Assembly (NCBI GenBank): GCA_009936675.1
Contig: JAACDY010000041.1
Span: 1-24,831, forward strand
Length of the DNA: 24,831 nt
DNA from: Bacteroidota bacterium
Lineage (GTDB): Bacteria; Bacteroidota; Bacteroidia; Flavobacteriales; Flavobacteriaceae
Direction: 5' to 3'
Every line of letters begins with the position of its first letter. Positions within the stretch are counted from its first letter, which is position 1. The notes beneath the pieces are model-generated. The model did no database searches and was not told the origin of the DNA. It worked only from the letters and a program-made list of their open reading frames with translations. The position numbers were made by a program, and so were the translations under genes. Of the stretch, positions 15,522 through 21,898 are shown one piece after another.

Positions 15522-16748
15522 ATGTCGAAAATTGTTGTCGAGAATCCGGTCGTAGAGATCGATGGTGACGAAATGACCAGAATCATTTGGAAATTTATCA
15601 AAGAACAATTAATCCTTCCTTATCTAGATGTCGAACTCCTTTACTATGACCTTAGTATGGAGTCCAGAGATGCTACAGAGGATCAGATTACCATTGATGC
15701 TGCAGAAGCCATCAAAAAATATAAAGTAGGAATCAAATGTGCTACCATTACGCCCGATGAGGATCGAGTTGTAGAGTTTGGACTCAAAAAAATGTACCGC
15801 TCTCCCAACGGAACCATCCGTAATATTGTTGGTGGAACTGTATTCCGCGAGCCCATCATCATGAAAAATGTCCCCCGTTATGTTCAAGGGTGGACCAAAC
15901 CCATATGTATTGGAAGGCACGCTTTTGGCGATCAATACAAAGCCACCGATGCTGTGATTACTGGTAAGGGAAAACTCACCATGACTTTTACCCCAGAGGA
16001 CGGAAGTGAACCCACTTCTTGGGAAGTTTATAATTTCCAAGAAAACGGTGTTGCCATGAGCATGTACAACATTGAATCTTCCATTTTTGGATTTGCAAGG
16101 TCTTGTATGAACAGAGCCCTTGACAAAGGTTGGCCCCTCTACTTTTCTACCAAGAACACCATCATGAAAGCTTATGACGGTCGTTTTAAAGATATTTTTC
16201 AGGAAGTATTTGACAACGAATTCAAAGATAAATTTGAAGCCGCTGGTATTACCTATGAGCATCGTTTGATCGATGATATGGTCGCTGCGGCTATGAAATG
16301 GAATGGTGGATTTGTTTGGGCTTGTAAAAATTACGACGGAGACGTTCAGTCCGATACCGTTGCCCAAGGTCTTGGTTCTTTAGGACTGATGACCTCTACC
16401 CTAGTTACCCCCGACGGGGAAATCATGGAAGCCGAGGCGGCCCACGGAACAGTAACCAGACACTATAGACAACACCAAAAAGGTAAAGAAACCTCTACCA
16501 ACCCTATGGCCTCCATATTTGCCTGGACAAGAGGGCTGGCACACAGAGGAAAATTGGACAACAACCAATCGTTAATTGATTTTTGTCAAACATTGGAAGC
16601 CGTTTGTATTGAAACTATTGAAAGTGGTAAAATGACCAAAGACTTGGCATTACTCATTCACAAAGAAGACTTAAATCCCTCACATTATCTGACCACTCAG
16701 AAATTTTTGGATGCCATCAAAGTCAACTTAGAAGCGAAACTGGGATAA
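15522..16748 (+). CDS. icd: NADP-dependent isocitrate dehydrogenase (eukaryote-like homodimeric type)
   Basis: Oxidatively decarboxylates isocitrate to 2-oxoglutarate in the TCA cycle, making NADPH. The 408-residue length and motifs place it in the class shared with eukaryotic IDH1/IDH2, distinct from E. coli Icd: NPVVEIDGDEMTRIIW at the N-terminus, KCATITPDEDRV, the substrate-binding SPNGTIRN with GGTVFREPI, and WTKPICIGRHAFGDQYKATD. The metal-binding aspartates are in RLIDDMVAAAMKW, and the NADP-site region is EAAHGTVTRHYRQHQKGKETSTNPMAS. It is probably monocistronic, lying between the rplS terminator and a 229-base spacer without a clear terminator or recognisable feature. Confidence 0.97.
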   Translation: MSKIVVENPVVEIDGDEMTRIIWKFIKEQLILPYLDVELLYYDLSMESRDATEDQITIDAAEAIKKYKVGIKCATITPDEDRVVEFGLKKMYRSPNGTIRNIVGGTVFREPIIMKNVPRYVQGWTKPICIGRHAFGDQYKATDAVITGKGKLTMTFTPEDGSEPTSWEVYNFQENGVAMSMYNIESSIFGFARSCMNRALDKGWPLYFSTKNTIMKAYDGRFKDIFQEVFDNEFKDKFEAAGITYEHRLIDDMVAAAMKWNGGFVWACKNYDGDVQSDTVAQGLGSLGLMTSTLVTPDGEIMEAEAAHGTVTRHYRQHQKGKETSTNPMASIFAWTRGLAHRGKLDNNQSLIDFCQTLEAVCIETIESGKMTKDLALLIHKEDLNPSHYLTTQKFLDAIKVNLEAKLG

Positions 16749-16977
16749 AGACCGAGTTTTATCGGAACTATAGATTAATGGACTCGTTATAAAAATTTTT
16801 GTATCGTTGACCGTATAATCGCACCCATGTAATCAACTGAGTAATCCCCAAGAATCCGATAATTTTTTTCGAAAATAGGAACATAATACTATATATAATA
16901 AAGTTTAAATAACGCTAAGTTAACAATTTATTTACATTGGAGATCGTTTTAATTAAAAAATATACATATTATAAAAT

Positions 16978-17793
16978 ATGAATTTTGAAAAAATAACCGA
17001 AAAAGACTCGCATTACAATGCTTTAGAGCAGAAAACCGTTAGTGAATTGCTGTCTGGAATTCACCAAGAAGATCAAAATGCAGTAGCGGCTGTAGGGAAA
17101 GTATTACCCCAAGTCGAACAACTGATTATAAAAGTGGTGAAACAACTTCAAAACGGAGGTCGCCTCTTTTATATTGGAGCAGGAACCAGTGGCCGACTGG
17201 GTGTTTTGGACGCCTCAGAATGTCCTCCTACTTTTGGCACCGACCCAGAGAAAGTAATCGGAATCATCGCTGGAGGAGATTTTGCTCTACGAAATTCCAT
17301 CGAAAATGCAGAAGACGATACCCAACAAGCTTGGAAAGACCTTAGTCAATACAATATCAGTAGCCAAGACATCATCGTGGGTATTGCAGCCTCAGGAACC
17401 ACTCCCTATGTGGTAGGTGGATTGGATCAATGTCAACAAAATGGTATTCCCACTGGATGCATTTGCTGTAACTTAAATGCGCCACTTGCATCGGTTAGTG
17501 ATTTTCCCATCGAGGTAATTGTAGGCCCTGAATTCCTTACTGGAAGTTCACGTATGAAAGCGGGAACCGCACAAAAACTCATCCTCAACATGATCACCAC
17601 TGCTACCATGATCCAACTCGGACGTGTTAAAGGCAATAAAATGGTGGATATGAAATTGTCCAATGATAAGTTGGTAGGCCGTGCCGAAAGAATGGTTATG
17701 GGTGAACTTAAGGTTTCACACAGTGAAGCCAAAAAACTGTTAAAAAAGCATGATAATGTTCGGGCTGCCATTGATGCCCATCACAATTCATAG
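16978..17793 (+). CDS. murQ: N-acetylmuramic acid 6-phosphate etherase
   Basis: Cleaves the lactyl ether of MurNAc-6-phosphate to GlcNAc-6-phosphate and D-lactate, a step of cell-wall recycling in the cytoplasm. The SIS (sugar isomerase) fold is evident from YIGAGTSGRLGVLDASECPP, with catalytic Glu81, and IENAEDD, with the second acid Glu112; VGIAASGTTPYV and GSSRMKAGTAQKLILN are further family blocks. At 271 residues it is about 25 shorter than E. coli MurQ, mainly at the C-terminus, which I recall as usual in flavobacteria. The ATG at 16978 is the only sensible start. No kinase or transporter partner of the pathway is in the window. Confidence 0.96.
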   Translation: MNFEKITEKDSHYNALEQKTVSELLSGIHQEDQNAVAAVGKVLPQVEQLIIKVVKQLQNGGRLFYIGAGTSGRLGVLDASECPPTFGTDPEKVIGIIAGGDFALRNSIENAEDDTQQAWKDLSQYNISSQDIIVGIAASGTTPYVVGGLDQCQQNGIPTGCICCNLNAPLASVSDFPIEVIVGPEFLTGSSRMKAGTAQKLILNMITTATMIQLGRVKGNKMVDMKLSNDKLVGRAERMVMGELKVSHSEAKKLLKKHDNVRAAIDAHHNS

Positions 17794-17794
17794 G

Positions 17795-17823
17795 TTGCAT
17801 ACCATACATTTTTGGTATATTTG
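17795..17823 (+). promoter_or_regulatory. Full-consensus promoter with overlapping inverted repeat, between murQ and the DUF6095-like gene
   Basis: TTG (17795-17797), 18 bases, and TATATTTG (17816-17823) match the Bacteroidota consensus. An inverted repeat ATACCA...TGGTAT (17799-17804 and 17813-17818, eight-base spacer) fills the space between the two elements, where a repressor could sit. The next annotated start codon is about 180 bases away, so the transcript would have a long leader or be a small RNA. Confidence 0.5.
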
Positions 17824-17954
17824 AGGATATAACCCCAATGTCTTAAAGCAATTCGAAGAGAATACTTAAGCACTTACAATTATACGGATCAACTTTTTAA
17901 AAAAGAGTATTGATAAAGACAACAATCTACTTTATTTTGTTTGCAAGTATGATA

Positions 17955-17986
17955 TTACTCTTTACAAAATCTGTTTTTTATCTTTG
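17955..17986 (+). promoter_or_regulatory. Candidate promoter of the DUF6095-like gene
   Basis: TATCTTTG (17979-17986) is an exact -7 match, with a near-consensus TTA (17955-17957) 21 bases upstream. It ends 17 bases before the ATG. Confidence 0.45.
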
Positions 17987-18003
17987 TGATCAGAAAATAG
18001 AAG

Positions 18004-18234
18004 ATGAATAAGCCCTTACTCCAAAAAGGATTAAAAAAAATGAGTTTGTTTTTGCTCTGCTGTTTTGTAGGGCCATTCATCGTTCATCAAGCCTTTAAAA
18101 ATCAGTCCCACCCCCTATACCTCCCCGTACTGATCTTTGGAATCCTTTTGCTGATTATTGCCTTTTATTACGGTTTTTCGGGCATTAAAACCATAGTCAA
18201 TGCCCTTTTGGGAGAACGAAAAACAAAACTCTAA
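18004..18234 (+). CDS. DUF6095-like small membrane protein
   Basis: A 76-residue protein of unknown function that resembles the flavobacterial DUF6095 family. It has two predicted membrane spans, about residues 13-29 (MSLFLLCCFVGPFIVHQ) and 39-58 (LYLPVLIFGILLLIIAFYYG), joined by a short loop FKNQSHP, with a basic C-terminus (GERKTKL) that suggests a cytoplasmic tail. The core KGLKKMSLFLLCCFVGP and the motif HQAFKNQSHPLYLPVL support the family call. It lies between murQ and thrS, with its own -7 element. Nothing in the sequence shows a biochemical role. Confidence 0.8.
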   Translation: MNKPLLQKGLKKMSLFLLCCFVGPFIVHQAFKNQSHPLYLPVLIFGILLLIIAFYYGFSGIKTIVNALLGERKTKL

Positions 18235-18241
18235 AAATCGA

Positions 18242-18272
18242 TTGCTTGCCAGCAATAGACCCCTTATCTTTG
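18242..18272 (+). promoter_or_regulatory. Promoter of the thrS-infC-rpmI-rplT operon
   Basis: TTG (18242-18244), a 20-base spacer and TATCTTTG (18265-18272) match the consensus; the thrS ATG follows 19 bases later. A small hairpin, ATTGCT-TGCC-AGCAAT (18241-18256), covers the -33 element. Confidence 0.6.
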
Positions 18273-18291
18273 CGCATCATTCAAGATCACT

Positions 18292-20238
18292 ATGATTGAA
18301 ATTCGTTTTCCCGACCAATCGCTCCGCACCTACGCCGAAGGAACCACTCCTTTTAAAATAGCCCAAGGCATCAGCGAAGGCTTGGCCCGAAATGTATTGT
18401 CTGCCAAATTCAACGATCAAGTCGTTGAGGCTTCCACCCCTTTGTTAGAAGATGGAAACATTCAATTGTTTACTTGGAATGACGATCTAGGAAAAAATGC
18501 CTTCTGGCATTCTTCTGCCCATGTATTGGCTCAAGCCATACTGGCACTTTATCCAAACGCCAAACTCACTATAGGGCCTGCCATCGAGAAAGGATTCTAT
18601 TATGATGTAGATTTTGGAACGCATTCTATTACGGAAAAAGAACTCAAAGACATTGAAAAAAAGTTTTTGGAATTTGCCCGTCAAAAATTCGAATTCAAAA
18701 TGCGGTCTGCCTCAAAACAAGAGGCCTTGGATTTTTATCATAAAGACGAAAACCCCTATAAAGTAGAACTCATCGAAAATTTGGAGGATGGCACCATCAC
18801 CTTTTGTGATCATGCTGACTTTACAGATTTGTGTCGTGGAGGACACATTCCCCATACCGGATTCATCAAAGCCGTCAAGCTTTTGAACGTGGCAGGAGCC
18901 TACTGGAGAGGAGATGAAAAAAATAAACAACTGACCAGAGTTTACGGTATTTCTTTTCCCAAACAAAAAGAATTGACGGAGTACTTAGAACTCTTTGAAG
19001 AAGCCAAAAAACGAGATCACAGAAAGCTGGGAAAAGAACTAGAACTGTTTACTTTTTCTCAAAAAGTAGGACAAGGACTCCCGCTTTGGTTGCCCAAAGG
19101 GGCTGCTTTAAGAGAAAGGTTGGAAAGTTTTTTAAAAGCTGCGCAAAAGAAAGCTGGATATGAACAGGTCATTTCACCCCATATCGGAAACAAAGAACTG
19201 TACATGACTTCCGGACATTATGAAAAATATGGAGAAGACAGTTTCCAGCCCATAGAGACCCCTGCCGAAGGAGAAACATTTCTCCTCAAACCCATGAATT
19301 GCCCCCACCACTGTGAAATTTACAATACCCGCCCTTGGAGTTATAAAGAATTGCCCAAAAGATATGCTGAGTTTGGAACCGTTTACCGATACGAACAAAG
19401 CGGAGAACTTCACGGCCTAACCCGAGTGAGGGGCTTTACCCAAGATGATGCCCATATTTTTTGTACCCCAGATCAACTGGATCAAGAGTTTAAAAACGTC
19501 ATCGATTTGGTCTTATATGTTTTTGGTTCTTTGGGCTTTGACAATTTTCAAGCACAGGTCTCGATTCGAGATCCCACAAAACCAGAAAAATATATAGGAG
19601 ATACTGCAAATTGGGAAAAAGCTGAACAAGCCATCATTGATGCAGCCCAAGAAAAAGGGTTAGATTTTGTAATCGAAAAGGGCGAAGCTGCCTTTTATGG
19701 TCCAAAGCTCGATTTTATGGTCAAAGATGCCCTAGGAAGAAAGTGGCAATTGGGAACCATACAAGTAGATTATAACTTACCCGAGCGGTTCGACCTTACT
19801 TATAAAGGCAGTGACAATGAACTCCATCGACCCATCATGATTCACCGTGCACCCTTCGGAAGTTTGGAGCGATTTGTTGCCATTTTATTGGAACACACCG
19901 GAGGTAATTTCCCGCTTTGGCTCGCCCCTACCCAAGTGAACTTATTGAGTGTGAGTGAAAAACACGAAAAATACGCTCAAAAAGTTTTAAATTTCCTTGA
20001 AAATAACGAAATTCGCGGCTCTCTAGACAATAGAAATGAAACCATCGGGAAAAAAATCCGAGAAGCTGAATTGAGTAAAGTTCCTTTTATGTTGATCTTG
20101 GGAGAAAAAGAAGCAGAGTTGAAAAATGTTTCTGTAAGAAAACACCGAAAAGGTGATGTGGGTGCAATGAGCCTAGAAAGCTTTGCCGAACTCATAGAAA
20201 AAGAGGTATCAGAAAGTATCTCTAAATTTGAAAATTAA
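18292..20238 (+). CDS. thrS: Threonine--tRNA ligase
   Basis: Charges tRNA-Thr with threonine and edits mischarged serine. The 648-residue protein has the complete architecture. The TGS domain (about 1-61) is followed by the editing domain with HSSAH (His73, His77) and DLCRGGH (Cys181, His185). The class II catalytic core has the zinc ligands Cys337 (PMNCPHHCEIY), His388 (QDDAHIF) and the His of MIHRAPFGSLERF; motif 2 contains YRYEQSGELHGLTRVRGF and motif 3 ends in GSLERFVAILLEH. The anticodon-binding domain (about 540-648) starts at LWLAPTQVNLLSV. It is the first gene of the translation operon, with infC 17 bases behind. The sequence does not show whether its own mRNA is bound by the enzyme, as in E. 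coli. Confidence 0.98.
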   Translation: MIEIRFPDQSLRTYAEGTTPFKIAQGISEGLARNVLSAKFNDQVVEASTPLLEDGNIQLFTWNDDLGKNAFWHSSAHVLAQAILALYPNAKLTIGPAIEKGFYYDVDFGTHSITEKELKDIEKKFLEFARQKFEFKMRSASKQEALDFYHKDENPYKVELIENLEDGTITFCDHADFTDLCRGGHIPHTGFIKAVKLLNVAGAYWRGDEKNKQLTRVYGISFPKQKELTEYLELFEEAKKRDHRKLGKELELFTFSQKVGQGLPLWLPKGAALRERLESFLKAAQKKAGYEQVISPHIGNKELYMTSGHYEKYGEDSFQPIETPAEGETFLLKPMNCPHHCEIYNTRPWSYKELPKRYAEFGTVYRYEQSGELHGLTRVRGFTQDDAHIFCTPDQLDQEFKNVIDLVLYVFGSLGFDNFQAQVSIRDPTKPEKYIGDTANWEKAEQAIIDAAQEKGLDFVIEKGEAAFYGPKLDFMVKDALGRKWQLGTIQVDYNLPERFDLTYKGSDNELHRPIMIHRAPFGSLERFVAILLEHTGGNFPLWLAPTQVNLLSVSEKHEKYAQKVLNFLENNEIRGSLDNRNETIGKKIREAELSKVPFMLILGEKEAELKNVSVRKHRKGDVGAMSLESFAELIEKEVSESISKFEN

Positions 20239-20255
20239 TTTAAAAAAAGTAAGTC

Positions 20256-20810
20256 ATAGCAATACGAAGGAGAAGATCGAATAAGCCTGCGAGGATCATA
20301 AAAGAAAACCCTCACAAAATCAACGAAAAGATCACCGCTAACCAAATCAGATTGGTTGGGGACAACGTTGAGGTAGGAGTTTACAGACTTCCCAAAGCCA
20401 TTGCCCTTGCCGAAGAACTAGAGTTAGATCTGGTAGAGATTTCTCCAAAAGCTTCCCCACCAGTTTGCAAAATTTTGGATTACAAAAAATTTCTATACGA
20501 ACAAAAAAAGCGCGAAAAGGCACTCAAATCCAAGGCTACCAAGGTGATCATCAAAGAAATACGATTCGGCCCACAAACTGACGAACACGACTATGAGTTT
20601 AAGAAAAAACACGCAGAGAAATTTTTAAACGATGGAGCCAAACTCAAAGCTTTTGTGTTCTTTAAAGGTAGATCCATTGTATTCAAAGAACAAGGCCAAA
20701 TCTTGCTTTTGAGATTGGCACAAGACTTGGAAGAAATTGGAAAAGTAGAGCAGATGCCCCGTTTAGAAGGTAAGAGAATGACCATGTTCATATCACCCAA
20801 AAAGAAATAA
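20256..20810 (+). CDS. infC: Translation initiation factor IF-3, apparent AUA start
   Basis: IF3 binds the 30S subunit, prevents premature 50S joining and rejects non-canonical start codons. The frame holds the whole protein (184 residues): N-terminal PHKINEKITANQIRLVGDN, the linker with LYEQKKREKALK, and the C-terminal domain KEIRFGPQTDEHDYEFKKKHAEKFL through MFISPKKK. The first standard start codon in frame is the TTG at 20352, which would delete the conserved first ~32 residues. Between the upstream in-frame TAA (20250-20252) and that domain there are only GTC, ATA, GCA, ATA and so on. ATA at 20256 followed by GCA ATA CGA AGG corresponds to the MAIRRR- start common in flavobacteria, so AUA is the likely initiator. 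E. coli infC starts with AUU and is repressed by IF3 itself. Confidence 0.87.
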   Translation: MAIRRRRSNKPARIIKENPHKINEKITANQIRLVGDNVEVGVYRLPKAIALAEELELDLVEISPKASPPVCKILDYKKFLYEQKKREKALKSKATKVIIKEIRFGPQTDEHDYEFKKKHAEKFLNDGAKLKAFVFFKGRSIVFKEQGQILLLRLAQDLEEIGKVEQMPRLEGKRMTMFISPKKK

Positions 20811-20829
20811 AAAATAAATATTCGACGAA

Positions 20830-21027
20830 ATGCCAAAAATGAAAACAAAATCCAGTGCCAAAAAGCGATTTAAGCTTACTGGTACCGGAAAAATAAAAAG
20901 AAAACACGCTTTTAAAAGTCATATACTGACCAAAAAGTCTAAAAAGCGAAAACTGAAATTGACCCATTCTACATTGGTTCACGACAGCGACGCAAACAAT
21001 ATCAAAGAACAATTACGATTGAAATAA
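20830..21027 (+). CDS. rpmI: 50S ribosomal protein L35
   Basis: A small basic ribosomal protein of 65 residues, the full family length. It opens with MPKMKTKSSAKKRFKLTGTG and has the Lys/Arg-rich KIKRKHAFKSHILTKKSKKRK, both typical. The ATG lies 19 bases after the infC stop, in the standard infC-rpmI-rplT order. It is probably translated from the thrS-promoted mRNA and may be coupled to rplT regulation. Confidence 0.97.
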   Translation: MPKMKTKSSAKKRFKLTGTGKIKRKHAFKSHILTKKSKKRKLKLTHSTLVHDSDANNIKEQLRLK

Positions 21028-21111
21028 ATCAATCACGGTTAATCTATGTATCACCCTGATATGTGGCCAAAAAGTGTTGAAATACCGCCCATGTCAAAAA
21101 ACTAAATTAAA

Positions 21112-21456
21112 ATGCCAAGATCAGTAAACTCAGTGGCTTCAAGAGCCCGTCGAAAAAAAATCCTCAAACTCGCCAAAGGTTATTTTGGAAGAAGGAAAAA
21201 CGTTTGGACTGTTGCCAAAAACGCAGTCGAAAAGGCTATGCTTTACGCCTACCGTGACCGAAGAACCAAAAAGAGAAATTTCAGGTCATTGTGGATTGCC
21301 AGAATTAATGCTGGCGCCAGAGAACACGGAATGTCCTACAGCCAGTTTATGGGAAAAGTGAAGTCCAATAATATTGAACTCAACCGAAAAGTTTTAGCCG
21401 ATTTGGCCATGAACAATCCCCAAGCCTTTAAGGCAGTCGTTGACAAAATCAAATAA
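21112..21456 (+). CDS. rplT: 50S ribosomal protein L20
   Basis: Early-assembly 23S rRNA-binding protein of 114 residues. The family opening MPRSVNSVASRARRKKILKLAKGYFGRRKN, given here only by its first and last parts (MPRSVNSV, GYFGRRKN), and YRDRRTKKRNFRSLWI and INAGAREHGMSYSQFM are all present. The 84-base gap after rpmI is large for this operon and could hold an L20 control site, as in other bacteria, although no convincing 23S-like structure was worked out. A terminator follows 16 bases after the stop. Confidence 0.97.
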   Translation: MPRSVNSVASRARRKKILKLAKGYFGRRKNVWTVAKNAVEKAMLYAYRDRRTKKRNFRSLWIARINAGAREHGMSYSQFMGKVKSNNIELNRKVLADLAMNNPQAFKAVVDKIK

Positions 21457-21472
21457 TTATTTTAAAACCCAC

Positions 21473-21499
21473 AACCCATCTCTTAAAGATGGGTTTTTT
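21473..21499 (+). terminator. Intrinsic terminator after rplT
   Basis: Stem AACCCATC/GATGGGTT (21473-21480 and 21488-21495) with a seven-base loop, followed by T to 21499. It ends five bases before the ATG of the ArsC-like gene. Confidence 0.88.
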
Positions 21500-21504
21500 G
21501 TATC

Positions 21505-21852
21505 ATGTCATTAACCGTATACCACAACCCCCGATGCAGGAAATCCCGCGAGGTGGTTCAATACCTCGAGCAAAATGACCTTTCCTTTGAAATCGTCAAA
21601 TATCTAGATCAGTCTTTTGACAAAAACACACTCGGTGATGTTTTAAAAAAGATCGACAGAAAACCTTCCGAAATACTTCGTATAAACGAAGCCCTTTGGA
21701 AAAAAGAATACGCTTCCAAAAACCTGAGTGAAGATCAGATCTTAGAACTTTTGGTCGAACACCCCAAATTGATTGAAAGACCCTTAGTTACTACTGCCAA
21801 CAAAGGCGTTTTGGCACGACCCATAGAAAATTTGGTTGATTTTCTAAAATAG
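21505..21852 (+). CDS. ArsC/Spx-family protein (arsenate reductase-like)
   Basis: A 115-residue thioredoxin-fold protein of the ArsC/Spx/YffB group. The N-terminal VYHNPRCRKSREVVQYLE has the single conserved cysteine (Cys11) in NPRC, and the C-terminal IERPLV with LARPIENL supplies the arginines of the oxyanion site. In true glutaredoxin-dependent arsenate reductases these residues reduce arsenate. No arsR, arsB or acr3 neighbour is present, so housekeeping thiol chemistry is as likely as arsenate resistance. The ATG follows the rplT terminator by only five bases, so expression must come from readthrough or from a promoter overlapping the terminator. Confidence 0.9.
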   Translation: MSLTVYHNPRCRKSREVVQYLEQNDLSFEIVKYLDQSFDKNTLGDVLKKIDRKPSEILRINEALWKKEYASKNLSEDQILELLVEHPKLIERPLVTTANKGVLARPIENLVDFLK

Positions 21853-21898
21853 GGTTAAACCTTTTGAAAATCAGTGGGTCTAAATCGATATTCAACAC

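Noticed and set aside
15624..16367. 247-residue open frame on the minus strand inside icd
   Set aside because: It is a shadow of the strongly conserved icd frame and its translation shows no recognisable domain.
16749..16790. Terminator after icd
   Set aside because: CCGA-GTTTTA-TCGG is only a four-base-pair stem and has no T-run.
18241..18256. Terminator of the DUF6095-like gene
   Set aside because: The six-base-pair hairpin ATTGCT/AGCAAT has no T-run and overlaps the thrS promoter.
20352..20810. IF3 starting at TTG 20352
   Set aside because: This start would remove conserved N-terminal residues (HKINEKITANQIR) that are clearly encoded just upstream in the same open frame.
21505..21852. 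Arsenic resistance operon
   Set aside because: Only a single ArsC-family gene is present, without regulator or efflux genes.
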